Shown piece after piece: positions 36,858 to 46,623 of a stretch of 64,000 nt of DNA. The translations under genes and the position numbers were made by a program. Under the pieces are notes generated by a model, which worked only from the letters and a program-made list of their open reading frames with translations, made no database searches and was not told where the DNA came from. Origin of the DNA: Egbenema bharatensis (GTDB taxonomy: Bacteria > Cyanobacteriota > Cyanobacteriia > Elainellales > Elainellaceae); NCBI RefSeq assembly GCF_048077055.1, contig NZ_CP182236.1, positions 7,316,001 through 7,380,000 of the forward strand, in the 5' to 3' direction. Within the stretch, counting starts at the first letter, position 1; the number at the start of each line of letters is the position of its first letter.

Positions 36858-37784
36858 ATGCACCACCCCACCTCGATCGCCTCCTTTTCTGCTAGATCTG
36901 CGGGTTCTCTGATATCCCGAATATCTCGACCCCAACGTCAATCCTTTATGGGTCAAACCTTGCGCTGGGTTCCGTCGGTTCTGCTGGGTTTGATGGTGAG
37001 TTGGGCGGGAGGAGTTTCGGCACAAGTCGCTCCTGGTGTGCCGGGCGATCGATTGGAGATGGCTCAGTCCGCAGACGGTACAGCTCCGGCTGAAATTGTG
37101 GAAACGCTGACTCAAATTGATGCGGCGGCCAATCAAGCTGATCTGGAAACAGTTTTGCGCTTCTATAGCCCCAACTTCCGAACCTCTGACGGGTTGACCT
37201 ATGAGAATCTGGAGCAAAACCTGGCAGAACTCTGGGAGCGATATCCCAACCTGACTTACCAGACGCAGCTCAATTCCTGGGAGGCAGATGGGCTGGCGAT
37301 CGTGATTGAAACCACCACCACCATTACGGGGAGTCAATCCAATGCCGATCGTCCTCAGACGTTGAACTCCACCATTACCTCCCGACAGCGGTTGGAAAAT
37401 TCCCTGATTGTTGAGCAAGAAATTTTGTCTGAGCAAACCCAGGTGATGATTGGCGACAGTCCGCCAGTGGTTGAAGTACTTTTGCCGGAACAGGTATCGA
37501 TCGGGCAAACGTTTGAATTTGATGCAATCGTTCAGGAGCCTCTCGGCAACCGGCTGTTACTCGGAGCGGCGATCGATGAACGAGTGCAGTCAGAGGGCTA
37601 TTTTGCGGCAGTGCCAATTTCGCTGGAAGTCCTGTCATCCGGGGGACTGTTCAAGCTGGGTCGTGCGCCTGCCGCTCCCGATAGCCACTGGATCTCAGCG
37701 GTTTTGATCCGGGAAGACGGCATTACTACAGTCACACAGCGGTTACGGATTGTTCGTCCGGGGGGCGCATCATTGTTGCGGTAG
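36858..37784 (+). CDS. Exported protein with NTF2-like domain, unknown
   Basis: The 308-aa product has an N-terminal helix near residues 35-55 ending VSAQ, consistent with a signal peptide after a long positively charged lead; a start at M31 (36948) would shorten it. Residues 75-160 (EIVETLTQIDAAANQADLETVLRFYSPNFRTSDGLTYENL) resemble SnoaL/DUF4440-like small alpha-beta domains. The rest is beta-rich. Its last 53 bp overlap the convergent hydrolase gene. Function unknown. Confidence 0.65.
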   Translation: MHHPTSIASFSARSAGSLISRISRPQRQSFMGQTLRWVPSVLLGLMVSWAGGVSAQVAPGVPGDRLEMAQSADGTAPAEIVETLTQIDAAANQADLETVLRFYSPNFRTSDGLTYENLEQNLAELWERYPNLTYQTQLNSWEADGLAIVIETTTTITGSQSNADRPQTLNSTITSRQRLENSLIVEQEILSEQTQVMIGDSPPVVEVLLPEQVSIGQTFEFDAIVQEPLGNRLLLGAAIDERVQSEGYFAAVPISLEVLSSGGLFKLGRAPAAPDSHWISAVLIREDGITTVTQRLRIVRPGGASLLR

Positions 37785-38487
37785 GGAGAGTTGGGGATTG
37801 AGGTGCGGGGGTGCCAATGGTGAGACGATCCAGGCAGGATAGTACATCATCCGTAGTGCCGACCCAACCAACAATTCCACCCTGGGCGCAGACCATTTCC
37901 AGGGTTGCTTGCTTGAAGGCGGGAAAGTAGCTTTCAGTAGCATCTTCAACGAGCAGACACTCATAGCCGCGATCGTTGGCTTCACGCATGGTGGTTTGAA
38001 CGCAGACCTCAGTGGTGACTCCAGTAATCAGCAGGTGGGTGATGCCTTTTTCCTGGAGGTGCGCTTCCAGGGAGGTGTTGAAAAATGCCCCCTTGCCCGG
38101 TTTGGGAATGATGACTTCATCGGGTAATGGAGCCAGTTCAGGAATGATCTGATTTCCAGGTTCTCCCAACACCAAAATCCGTCCCATGGGGCCAGTATCA
38201 CCAATTTTCAGACTGCCATGACCGCGATCGCGCTTGGAGGGCGGACAATCGGATAGGTCTGGTTGATGCCCTTCCACAGTTTGAAAGATCGGCAGTTGGT
38301 AACGACGAAAGGCCGTCAACAACCGCTGCACGTTGGGAATAATCGATCGCAACCGACCGACTTCATTACCTAAAGCATCCCCAAATCCCCCTGGTTCGAT
38401 AAAGTCGCGCTGCATATCGATAATCAGGAGTGCCACTTGATGGGGGGAGGGAAGAGGGTAGGGATAGGGTTTTGCAGGAATTTCCAT
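37732..38487 (-). CDS. Isochorismatase-like cysteine hydrolase
   Basis: The 251-aa protein has the catalytic triad of the isochorismatase superfamily: Asp24 in LLIIDMQRDF, Lys near 129-132 in IPKPGKGAFF and Cys162 in GVTTEVCVQTTMREA, preceded by the cis-peptide GVTTE. Members hydrolyse nicotinamide, biuret, ureidoacrylate and similar amides. The long N-terminal PYPLPSPHQ and the C-terminal tail beyond residue 220 are extra. Substrate is not clear from sequence; biuret or a related amide is one possibility. Confidence 0.85.
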   Translation of the reverse strand: MEIPAKPYPYPLPSPHQVALLIIDMQRDFIEPGGFGDALGNEVGRLRSIIPNVQRLLTAFRRYQLPIFQTVEGHQPDLSDCPPSKRDRGHGSLKIGDTGPMGRILVLGEPGNQIIPELAPLPDEVIIPKPGKGAFFNTSLEAHLQEKGITHLLITGVTTEVCVQTTMREANDRGYECLLVEDATESYFPAFKQATLEMVCAQGGIVGWVGTTDDVLSCLDRLTIGTPAPQSPTLPTATMMRPPDEQSVTAV

Positions 38488-38546
38488 TTTGGGCTTCGGG
38501 AGTAGAAAGGTGGGAGTAGAAAGGTGGAAGTTGGGAATCGGGGACT

Positions 38547-39686
38547 TCAGGACAATGGTTTGATTAGACCATCGCCTTCAATCCGGAGCCACCGACCGCG
38601 CCAGTGAACCTTGCTGCCCAATGCGCCAAGGGCCCAGATGACGAGACTTAAACCATCTCTGAGGGGCAAAAGCCAGAGCCAGCGCAGGAGTTTAGGACAG
38701 TTCAAGAGCACCATAGACAGAATCGCTTGCATGAGCCGGACGGCGATCGTGATTAAAGTCAAAATCACAGCCCAGGGTTGAAAACCTGTGATCAGCAAGA
38801 GTGGTAAGCAAAATACCACACCATAGCAAAAGATGATTGTGTAGTAGATTGCACCTCGATTGAAACGAATGGTTCTGGCCCAGCGAAGTTCGCGCTGAAA
38901 CAGTTGGCGGATGGTTTCCCGTCCCGTGTCTGATTCCAGTAAGTAGTGGGATAACTCTACCCGGTAGCCTGCCTGGGCTGTGCGTTTTCCCAGGTTATAA
39001 TCAGAGCCAATTCGGTTTAACTGAAGCCCTCCGGCTGCAATCAGGGCATCCTGCCGCATGGCGATCGTCGCTCCCACGGCAAACCGTAGCCCTCCATCCA
39101 TTGCCCGCGCAATTAAGGCACTGGGAATAAACTCGCAGCAGCGACCCAATGAGGCCAGGGCTGCACCCATAAATTGCGGATTGTGTCCCAGGAAGGCACA
39201 AGTCACCATGCCCACCTGAGGATCCGCTAAGGGATCCGTAACGGTGCGAATGTAGTCTGGACTGACCTGGATATCACTATCGACGAAAACAATCCACTCG
39301 TAGCGCATTTCTTCCAGCAAGTAGGTGAGGGTGCTGTCCTTATGGTTTACGCCACGCGGTTCTAACCCCACGAACAGGCGAACTCGATCGGGAAAAGTTT
39401 CAGCCAGCTGTTTGAGGGTCGGAACGGCAGGATCAGTCGGATCAACTACGCCAAACAACACTTCATAATCGGGATAATCTTGCTGGCAGAGGGCAGTCCA
39501 GTTTTCCCAGGCTCCCTCATCTAACCCACAAACCGGAACCAAAATAGAAACGCCAGGAGTCGATCGCAGATCCCCCCCTGAGGGCGATGATACAAAAAAA
39601 CGCCAGGTAAAAACGGCGCAAGCGAGATAAAAAACGATCGAACCTGTGATTAGGATCAAGAAAAGAGATAGGAGCAAAAGCATCAT
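38547..39686 (-). CDS. GT21 glycosyltransferase, HpnI/ceramide-glucosyltransferase-like
   Basis: The 379-aa membrane protein has an N-terminal helix, a cytoplasmic catalytic domain and about four helices at the C-terminus. It shows the GT21 signature series: VSILVPVCGLDEGAWENW, then VFVDSDIQV as D2 and the RELRWART version of Q/RxxRW. Relatives are ceramide glucosyltransferases and HpnI, which adds N-acetylglucosamine to bacteriohopanetetrol. The hopanoid radical SAM gene hpnH lies 3 kb away on the same strand, which supports a hopanoid role. Confidence 0.8.
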   Translation of the reverse strand: MMLLLLSLFLILITGSIVFYLACAVFTWRFFVSSPSGGDLRSTPGVSILVPVCGLDEGAWENWTALCQQDYPDYEVLFGVVDPTDPAVPTLKQLAETFPDRVRLFVGLEPRGVNHKDSTLTYLLEEMRYEWIVFVDSDIQVSPDYIRTVTDPLADPQVGMVTCAFLGHNPQFMGAALASLGRCCEFIPSALIARAMDGGLRFAVGATIAMRQDALIAAGGLQLNRIGSDYNLGKRTAQAGYRVELSHYLLESDTGRETIRQLFQRELRWARTIRFNRGAIYYTIIFCYGVVFCLPLLLITGFQPWAVILTLITIAVRLMQAILSMVLLNCPKLLRWLWLLPLRDGLSLVIWALGALGSKVHWRGRWLRIEGDGLIKPLS

Positions 39687-40041
39687 GCATTGGCGTATGG
39701 CAATTCTCTAAAATAGCGTACCAAATGCCGATGAGCTGATTGCAAAGAATCTGGGAGCAGACTCAATGTCTAACCCCCAGATATCTTGTTTGGGTACATC
39801 CCTTCTGACTGTGCAACTGTAGGTCAACAGCACCCTTAGGATCATGAATTAAATAACCTGTAAAGCGTTTTACTTCGTTGACTGGGCAGGCAAGACTTCG
39901 GCTTGAGCTCAGTCGAAACGCTGCCCACTCCACAAGAATTCCAGATTATTCAGTTCGCATTCCTTAGCGATAAGATGCCTGCTTCACGGAATTAACAGTG
40001 TACAAGGGGGATGGCTCTTTTTTGAGTTATATTAGCGGCAC
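39687..40041. other. Intergenic region carrying a dispersed repeat
   Basis: No gene is seen. About 39886-39966 is a full copy of the GGGCAAGACTTCGG repeat, including the 3' flank CAAGAATTCCAGATTATTCA and TTCGCATTCCTTA. The rest contains no recognisable element. Confidence 0.55.
39886..39966. repeat. Dispersed repeat, GGGCAAGACTTCGG family
   Basis: Third copy of the unit at 9304-9402 and 14102-14155, with the same flank of about 30 bp as the first copy. A shortened form lies at 52737-52790 and reversed forms at 53818-53850 and 53883-53915. Confidence 0.65.
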
Positions 40042-40863
40042 TTAGATCTCAGTATCCGGCGTAAGGTCAGGGGATGGGGCACTGAAGCCAACCTGTCCCA
40101 CATTTGCTCTCCGCACTCTGGCATCAACAATTACTGCCACAAGATTTCCCTGAAGGGTCACAAAGGTATCCGCTACGGTTCGTGCCCCCCGGTTAGCAAA
40201 GTTGCCGTCTTCAAACGTATAATCTCTACGACGATTGAGCAAGTTAAGCTCATCTTCCCCTACTTTGAAGTCCCAAATAATCGAAAAGGCCTGATCGCCG
40301 GTTGTGGAGCCAGGTCTGGCCGCAGGAGTCCGGGCACGTCGTCCCCCACTGTAGTTTGTAAACAGGTTAAAGGTGTTGGTGCCAGCCCCCCCGTACATTT
40401 CATCCCGCTCAAGCAAACGCCCACTCCGTCGGACTTCATGGGAGTTGATAACGTCATCGCCTTCGCCACCAGACAGGAAATCTGAACCCAATCCACCAAT
40501 CAAGGTATCGTTTCCAGCATCCCCAAGGAGGATATCATCGCCTGCTCCCCCATCCAGGTAATCATCCCCAGCTTCTCCCTGTAACACATCGTTGCCACCA
40601 TCCCCATAGAGCACATCGTTGCCGAGTCCGCCCAGAATGGAATCATTTCCTTCCCCACCAAACACGGTATCATTCCCGTTCCCACCGTTGATCGTGTCGT
40701 TGCCGTCCCCAGCTTCGACATAGTCATTACCAGCACCAGCATCAATCAGGTTGTTGCCAAACTCAACATAGATATAATCTGCACCTGCATCTGCCAGGAT
40801 GATGTCATCTCCTGCAGTACCCAACAAAGTATCTGCTCCAGACGTACCCAAAATGGTTGCCAT
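40042..40863 (-). CDS. RTX calcium-binding repeat protein
   Basis: From the ATG at 40863, which has AAGGAG ten bases upstream, the protein is 273 aa and starts MATILGTSGADTLLGTAGDD. It has about fourteen nonapeptide repeats of the type GGxGNDxLx between residues 1 and 155, so it should form an extended calcium-binding beta-roll. The C-terminal 100 residues (AFSIIWDFKVGEDELNLLNRR...) are the secretion/cap region. No signal peptide: type I secretion is expected. The HlyD-type adaptor gene lies 460 bp upstream, on the same strand. Confidence 0.88.
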   Translation of the reverse strand: MATILGTSGADTLLGTAGDDIILADAGADYIYVEFGNNLIDAGAGNDYVEAGDGNDTINGGNGNDTVFGGEGNDSILGGLGNDVLYGDGGNDVLQGEAGDDYLDGGAGDDILLGDAGNDTLIGGLGSDFLSGGEGDDVINSHEVRRSGRLLERDEMYGGAGTNTFNLFTNYSGGRRARTPAARPGSTTGDQAFSIIWDFKVGEDELNLLNRRRDYTFEDGNFANRGARTVADTFVTLQGNLVAVIVDARVRRANVGQVGFSAPSPDLTPDTEI

Positions 40864-41322
40864 ATGAACATTTCTCCTTATTGCTAAATAATTTGTTTTA
40901 CGAAGAGATGCAAACCGCAAACAGCCTAAATTAGGCTTCAGCCGTGGTGAATCACTGAAACTGCGCTCACCCTATTTGGGAGAGCATCCGAGAGCAGAAA
41001 TTTAGAGTGCGTCGAGGCGATTACACTTCAGTATTTCTTGGGTGTAACAGCAAACCCTGCATCGAATTTGGTTTGTGCTTTCGGTAGAAAACTCAACGAA
41101 CGATCGCAACCGTAACAGTGATTACATTCACTGCTTCTGGGACTGAAAGATAAATCCGGGAAGATTTGAAAAATTCTAAAAAATACTCAAAATTGAGGCT
41201 GAAGCGGATTATTAGAAGATGATCAAGCCCTAACTGGACAATTCGGATTTCAAATTCTACAACCGCGAAATTGCGGTTGTTTATGTAGCGACAAGCTGAG
41301 AGTAAGAAGGAGTGGCGAGGTA
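40864..41322. other. Intergenic region between RTX and HlyD-type genes
   Basis: No gene is seen. Apart from the hairpin at 41259-41280 and the RTX ribosome binding site, I can support no element in this stretch. Confidence 0.45.
41259..41280 (-). terminator. Hairpin after the HlyD-type gene
   Basis: ACAACCGC (41259-41266) and GCGGTTGT (41273-41280) form a perfect 8-bp stem with a 6-base loop, 43 bp after the stop codon. The T-run is weak, so it is a probable rather than certain terminator. Confidence 0.5.
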
Positions 41323-42570
41323 TTACTGGCGGTTAGGATTGAGTACGATAGTGCCCTCAATGGATTGACCAGGCATGACAAACACGTTGGGATTGTAAAT
41401 ATGCAGCTTAATTCCAGTGGCGGGTTGGGTGCGATCGCCTATATTAGCGACTTGAGACTGGGCAAGATCCAGCGGATTCACGGCCACAACTTGACCTTGC
41501 AGGGGATGATTGGGGTGCAGATCCAGAAAAACCTTGACGTGCTGCCCGGCTTGGAGTTGATCGATTGCCCCTTGCAGACCGGTTCCTTCCAGATCAACCC
41601 GGTCTAGCCTCACTGCGATCGATACAAGTTGCTGTCCGGGCTGAACGGTGGCTCCTGGCTCCACGAAATGATGGCTGACCACGCCATCCACCGGACTAAC
41701 AACCGTCAAAGCCGATCGTTGGGCTTCCAGGTCATGCTGTTGTACCCGCAATTGGAACGCTCGCTCCTTGGCATCTGACAATCTGGCAAGCACCTCAACC
41801 CATTGGTTTCGCAGGCGATCGAGTTCCGGACTACTAATGTAGGGGCTTAGACTGCTACTGAGCGCACGTACCCAACTGCCTTGGGCTAACCGCAATTGTT
41901 GTTCCAGACCACGTACCTGTGCCTCCAATTGCGTAAGCCGTCGTTGCTGGTTTTGATAAAACTGCGAGTTGGCATAGTCGGGATTGCTAGTGTTGGCGAC
42001 CGCTGTTCTTGCCCGCTCCAAATCGGCTCTCGCTGTGGCCAGTTGGGCTTCAACGCTCACAATCTCTCGATCGGCATTTCTGACCTGCTCATCCACGACC
42101 CGATCTTCTGGATACAGTGCCAGATAGGCATCCCAGAGATCTTTTCTCAAGGCTTCTCGCTCTGCCTCAACCTGATGTTCTTGTTGCACCGCTGTCGCTA
42201 GTTGAGCCTGGACGGTATTCAACTGAGCCATCAGTTGCGCATCATCCAGTTGGGCGATCGCCTGCCCACGTCGGACGGCTTCACCCGGTTGGGCAATCAT
42301 CCACTGGATTTGACCCGATGCCGAAGCGACTACGGCGCGTTCAACCCCCTGAACCTGGGCACTAAATCGGACGGTAGCCGCTGGCAGTTGCTGCGTTGCT
42401 GGAGGTGGGATTTCTTCTAAATCGGAACGGGCAATATAATAAGCGGATACGACAGCACCAGCGGTGAGCGTTCCCAGGAGCAATACAATACTCCAGGGAA
42501 AGGCATGGCGATCGCGGGAGGCGACCTGCGGGGAGGCAGGGCCAGTAGGAGGGGAAGTGATCGATTTCAT
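41323..42570 (-). CDS. HlyD-family membrane fusion protein
   Basis: The 415-aa protein has one N-terminal membrane helix near residues 27-45. After it, ASGQIQWMIAQPGEAVRRGQAIAQLDDAQL is the first half of the lipoyl/barrel-sandwich domain. A long coiled-coil hairpin spans about residues 110-280, and VVSPVDGVVSHHFVEPGATVQPGQQL completes the lipoyl domain. The rest is a beta-barrel. Such proteins link an inner membrane transporter to an outer membrane channel in type I secretion or efflux. No ABC or TolC gene is next to it. It could serve the nearby RTX protein. Confidence 0.85.
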   Translation of the reverse strand: MKSITSPPTGPASPQVASRDRHAFPWSIVLLLGTLTAGAVVSAYYIARSDLEEIPPPATQQLPAATVRFSAQVQGVERAVVASASGQIQWMIAQPGEAVRRGQAIAQLDDAQLMAQLNTVQAQLATAVQQEHQVEAEREALRKDLWDAYLALYPEDRVVDEQVRNADREIVSVEAQLATARADLERARTAVANTSNPDYANSQFYQNQQRRLTQLEAQVRGLEQQLRLAQGSWVRALSSSLSPYISSPELDRLRNQWVEVLARLSDAKERAFQLRVQQHDLEAQRSALTVVSPVDGVVSHHFVEPGATVQPGQQLVSIAVRLDRVDLEGTGLQGAIDQLQAGQHVKVFLDLHPNHPLQGQVVAVNPLDLAQSQVANIGDRTQPATGIKLHIYNPNVFVMPGQSIEGTIVLNPNRQ

Positions 42571-42794
42571 CAGTCTGCTCCTGAACCTGTGGAGGCTGGA
42601 TTGTTACTGCAATTGACAATAGAAGCGGTCAAGTCACATCAGGTTCTCTACTTTGAGTCTAGAGCAAATGCCAGGAAAGATTTGTGAGGCTTCGTTAAAG
42701 CCCTGTTAACTGGACATTAGATGCAGCAGAAACCAACCCAGCCTGATTTGAGGTCTGAACAGAGGTTGTGGATAGAGGAAGTTCCCAGAGCCAG

Positions 42795-43817
42795 TTATGT
42801 CCCCATTCCCAGCAAAGCCCCGATCGATCGTCCGATATTGGTCGGTTCCATCGCATCCAGGGCTGCCGTCGGTTCATAGCCACAGTGCACCATACAGTCC
42901 GCACACTTAGGATTGCCGCTCTTAGAGCCGTACTGTTCCCAATCCGTTAGTTCCAGCAACTCCTGAAAGGTTGCGTAATGGCCTTCATTCAGCAGATAGC
43001 AGGGTTTTTGCCAACCCAGAACGCTGTAGCTGGGGCTGCCCCAGGGAGTACATTCGTAGTCCTTCTCGCCAAGCAAAAAATCGAGAAACAGGGGACTGTG
43101 ATTAAAGTTCCAGGCTTTCTTACCCGTTTTGTAGGGTAAAAGGATCTCACGGAAGAGGGCACGAGTCTGCTCTCGCTTCAGAAAATGGTCTTGATCTGGA
43201 GCCCACTCGTAGCTGTAGCCCGGAGAAATCATCATGCCATCCACTCCCAGTTCAGTCAGAAAATCAAAGAATTTCTGCATTTCCTGAGGATTGGCCCCGG
43301 CAAAGATGGTGGTATTTGTGGTGACCCGGAACCCTTTCGCCTTGGCGGCCTGAATTGCTTTAACCGCAGTATCAAATACGCCCTTGCGATCGACGCATTG
43401 ATCGTGCAAGTCTCGCAGTCCATCTAAATGAACGCTGAAGGAAAAGTAGGGGGATGGCTGGAACTTGTCCAAGCTTTTCTCCAGGAGTAAACCGTTGGTG
43501 CAAAGGTAGACAAACTTTTTGCGATCGACCAGTCCTCGCACAATCTCATCGATCTGAGGATGCAGGAGCGGTTCTCCTCCTGGAATTGAAACAACCGGCG
43601 CGCCACATTCTTCCACCGCTGCAAAACACTGTTCTGGAGATAGATTTTGCCGCAAAATTTCTGTGGGATGCTGAATCTTACCACAGCCACTACAGGCTAA
43701 ATTACACCGAAACAAAGGCTCCAGCATCAGCACCAGGGGAAACCGTTTGCGTCCTTTGATGCGTTGCGAAACGAGATACTTTCCAACTTCGAGAGCTTGC
43801 AACCAATGAATTGACAT
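42795..43817 (-). CDS. hpnH: Adenosyl-hopene transferase HpnH (radical SAM)
   Basis: The start MSIHWLQALEVGKYLVSQR at 43817 gives a 340-aa protein of normal HpnH length. The radical SAM cluster is CNLACSGC (Cys 38, 42 and 45), followed by SIPGGEPLLHP. The C-terminal region has CTPWGSPSYSV and CADCMVHCGYEPTAA, typical of this enzyme. HpnH joins adenosine to diploptene, the first step towards C35 hopanoids. The HpnI-like gene 3 kb away supports hopanoid tail synthesis in this organism. Confidence 0.92.
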   Translation of the reverse strand: MSIHWLQALEVGKYLVSQRIKGRKRFPLVLMLEPLFRCNLACSGCGKIQHPTEILRQNLSPEQCFAAVEECGAPVVSIPGGEPLLHPQIDEIVRGLVDRKKFVYLCTNGLLLEKSLDKFQPSPYFSFSVHLDGLRDLHDQCVDRKGVFDTAVKAIQAAKAKGFRVTTNTTIFAGANPQEMQKFFDFLTELGVDGMMISPGYSYEWAPDQDHFLKREQTRALFREILLPYKTGKKAWNFNHSPLFLDFLLGEKDYECTPWGSPSYSVLGWQKPCYLLNEGHYATFQELLELTDWEQYGSKSGNPKCADCMVHCGYEPTAALDAMEPTNIGRSIGALLGMGT

Positions 43818-44368
43818 ACGTGATCCGTCCACTCCTCTTTTTAAATAGCTAATCTGATCATTCGATCGGAATTGCAGTATCCAAATTGAACTCTAAACCC
43901 CTTCAGAAATTCTCAGATAGCAGCTACCAGGGTCGGCAAATGCAGAAGCATCGCGTGCTTTCGCCTGATATTGACCACTATACCGAGACAACCTGCTGCT
44001 GACTACTGAAACGAAGATAATCTATCCATTAGGGTGAGGTTTGTCTGCTGTCCCACCCCAGTCAGAAAACCCGGTGAACTGCAATTTTTGCAACTGCAAT
44101 TTTTGCAACTGCAATTTTTGTCACTCGTCCGGCTCCCGCTGATAGAAATAATCAATGCATTGCATAGATTGTTCGTAATTTGTCCGATCTCTGCTGCTCT
44201 GGGGAGGGTAATGAACTGTTTTACCTTAATCAAAGCTTATTAAACCTTTCCTGAACGGATGGGGAACGGTTGAATGATGGAATAATCCTGCACCTTCTTT
44301 GCACAATTGATATTTCCACATCCTTGCTCCTTCACCAAAGTTAAACCCCTCCGGAGGATAGGTTAACC
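43818..44368. other. 550-bp gene-free region with a 15-bp triple repeat
   Basis: No gene is seen. AACTGCAATTTTTGC is repeated at 44077-44120. Before the next gene, GGAGGATAGGTTAACC gives a strong ribosome binding site for the start at 44369. Confidence 0.5.
44077..44120. repeat. Three 15-bp direct repeats
   Basis: The unit AACTGCAATTTTTGC occurs twice in full and a third time without its last base. It lies in the intergenic region between hpnH and the sensor-like gene, about 250 bp from the latter's start. Confidence 0.7.
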
Positions 44369-45307
44369 ATGTTCAACCTAACGTCATTTACTCAAGCTGA
44401 TATGTATCGCTGTGCGATCGCGGTGCGTAATATGGATGCAGACTCCAGCAGCATGGAAGAAACGGCGAATCGTATTGTTCGTTACCTGTACGAGAATTTG
44501 ATTGATGCCAAAACTGGGCGACCGTCCTGTACCCTGGTTCGATTTTTCAAAACGCATCCCTATGGCGAACTGACAGCAGACTTGCAGGAGGCAGCCCAAG
44601 CCATTCTCAAAGGACGTTCTGTTTTACGAGCGACCAAATGTCTGACCCTACTGGCAACCGCTGGAGATGAGCCATATTGGAATGTGAGACAGGAATCAAA
44701 GGGACATCAGGCGATTCCGTTGATGGATGAAGACTTCGTTTATCGCGCGCCCATGATTCTGCAACTGATTCAACAGTTTGGCTTAGAGGTCAGCTCAGTC
44801 ATTGATCCATCTCCGACGCTGATTGAAGATACCGCACGGATGAACTTTAATGTGTTCTATGTCCCTAAAGCATTAGACAGTCCCTATATTCCAGCCCAAA
44901 AGGAATTTGTCGTGCCTTACAAAGTGCAATCCGTTTTAGGCTTTGGTGGTATGCTACCTTCAGGAAATCTATTTGCCATTATTTTGTTCAGTAAGACAGA
45001 AATTCCGCCAGAAACAGCCAGTTTATTTAAGTGGGTTTCTGCCTATATTCGGATTGCTGCCGCTAAGTTCGATCGCGGCCAGTTTTTGCCCCCCAGGGTA
45101 TCCCCCGGCTTGCCCCCCCAGCCATTCCCCAGTTCGTTCCCCAGCTTGCTGTCACTCAGCCATCATAGCCGCAGCCCATTCAGCCAACAAAGCAGAATGC
45201 TTGACAGGTTATTTCTTCACAATTCTAAGCTGATCCTCCCCGCCGGAGGGCTTGAATCGTATCGATCGCCTGTGCTGCCACTTGCTCGATCTGGGTTGCT
45301 GTATTGA
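44369..45307 (+). CDS. GAF-like sensor-type protein, unusual C-terminus
   Basis: The start MFNLTSFTQADMYRCAIAVRNM follows GGAGGATA. Residues 1-235 match the N-terminal sensor module seen in front of cyanobacterial histidine kinases (RIVRYLYENL, CLTLLATAGDEPYWN, SPYIPAQKEFVVPY, VLGFGGMLPSGNLFAIILFSK). After FDRG near residue 238 the text becomes Pro/Ser-rich and overlaps the convergent cysteine desulfurase gene by 83 bp. If one base is missing at GCGGCC (45076-45081), the frame would read PVFAPQGIPRLAPPAIPQF and stop at 45168 without overlap. Both versions lack a kinase domain. Confidence 0.6.
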   Translation: MFNLTSFTQADMYRCAIAVRNMDADSSSMEETANRIVRYLYENLIDAKTGRPSCTLVRFFKTHPYGELTADLQEAAQAILKGRSVLRATKCLTLLATAGDEPYWNVRQESKGHQAIPLMDEDFVYRAPMILQLIQQFGLEVSSVIDPSPTLIEDTARMNFNVFYVPKALDSPYIPAQKEFVVPYKVQSVLGFGGMLPSGNLFAIILFSKTEIPPETASLFKWVSAYIRIAAAKFDRGQFLPPRVSPGLPPQPFPSSFPSLLSLSHHSRSPFSQQSRMLDRLFLHNSKLILPAGGLESYRSPVLPLARSGLLY

Positions 45308-46384
45308 AACGACCGATGCCAAATCGAAGGGAGGCGTAGGCGAGTTCTGGCGATCGGCCCAGAGCTTGCAGAACATGGGACGGGGCAATCTTGGCAGAGG
45401 TGCAGGCTGAACCCGAAGACACGGCAACAAATGGCTGAAGGCCCAGGATAAGCGCCTGACCATCAACCCCTTCGACGCTGATGTTGAGATTCCCTGCTAG
45501 CCGTTGCGTGGGATGCCCGTTTAAGTGAATACCGTCCAGGGCTTGCAGCAACTGCCATAGTCGATCGCGCAGGTGTTGGATGCGTTGAGATTCCACCGCC
45601 ATGTTGGCAATTCCCAGTACCACGGCTGCGGCAAACCCAACAATCTGGGGGGGATACAACGTCCCCGATCGCATTCCTCGCTCATGCCCTCCCCCATGCA
45701 ACTGGGCGGATAGTTTGACTCTGGGATCCCGTCGTCGGACATAGAGGGCCCCGATACCTTTGGCCCATAGACTTTATGCGCCGTCAGGGACATCAAATCA
45801 ATCTGCATAGACTGCACATCCAGGGGGATTTTGCCGATCGCCTGGGCCGCATCGGTGTGAAGTAAAACCTGATGACGATGACAGAGAGCCCCAATTTCCG
45901 CCAGGGGTTGCAGTACGCCAATTTCATTATTCGCCGCCATGACCGACACCAGCACCGTATCTGGACGAATCGCCTTTTCCAATTGCGCCAGATCCACTAA
46001 CCCATTGGGCTGTACGGGGAGGACTGTCACCTCAAACCCCAGAGATTGCAGGTAGCGACAGGGATCAAGAACGGCATTGTGTTCTGTGGCCACGGTTACA
46101 AAATGTCGTCCCTTCGCAAAGTAGGATTCCGCTACGCCTTTGATGGCCAGATTATTCGCCTCCGTTGCACCACTGGTAAACACAATCTCTTCAGGAATGG
46201 CACCGATCGCTCCCGCAATTTTTTCCCGTGCTTGCTGAACGGCGGCCTCCGCTTCCCAGCCGTACAGGTGTGTGACACTTGCTGGATTGCCAAACTGCTG
46301 GGTGAAATAGGGCAACATTGCCTGTAGAACGCGATCGTCTACGGGGGTGGTGGCGTGGCAGTCAAGATAAATCGGGCGAGTCAT
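45225..46384 (-). pseudogene. Cysteine desulfurase (NifS/IscS type), one-base frameshift
   Basis: From the ATG at 46384, MTRPIYLDCHATTPVDDRVL opens a class V aminotransferase with HNAVLDP and LLHTDAAQAIGKIPLDV; the PLP lysine is in TAHKVYGPK near residue 203. At 45757-45764 (TACCTTTGGCCC) the family text GIGALYVRRRDPRVKLSAQLHGGGHERGMRSGT continues in another frame, as if one base were missing. The last part has the catalytic cysteine loop SSGSACTSAK. The enzyme takes sulfur from cysteine for Fe-S cluster and thio-cofactor synthesis. The damage is one base in a run of three T and looks like a sequence error. Confidence 0.85.
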
Positions 46385-46623
46385 GGATGGCAGGTAATTC
46401 AGCAGATAATCCAGCAAATAATCCAGCAATCAAAAAGATTTCAGGGATGCAGCGATGCTTGATACTACACGCCTTGCCCTCATCCCTCCCCTTCAGTATA
46501 GATAGCCTGGTATAGACAGCGACAGAACTGTCCTTCTGATAGAAGAGAGCTAAGATAGCAGCAATTAAGGTATAGGTACGGAAACATTTTGACAACCTCC
46601 ATCCGCACACAAATCTGGTTTCT

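Noticed and set aside
46385..46429. Upstream extension MLDYLLDYLLNYLPS of the cysteine desulfurase.
   Set aside because: It is made by a 12-bp tandem repeat. The family N-terminus MTRPIYLDCHATTP begins at 46384.
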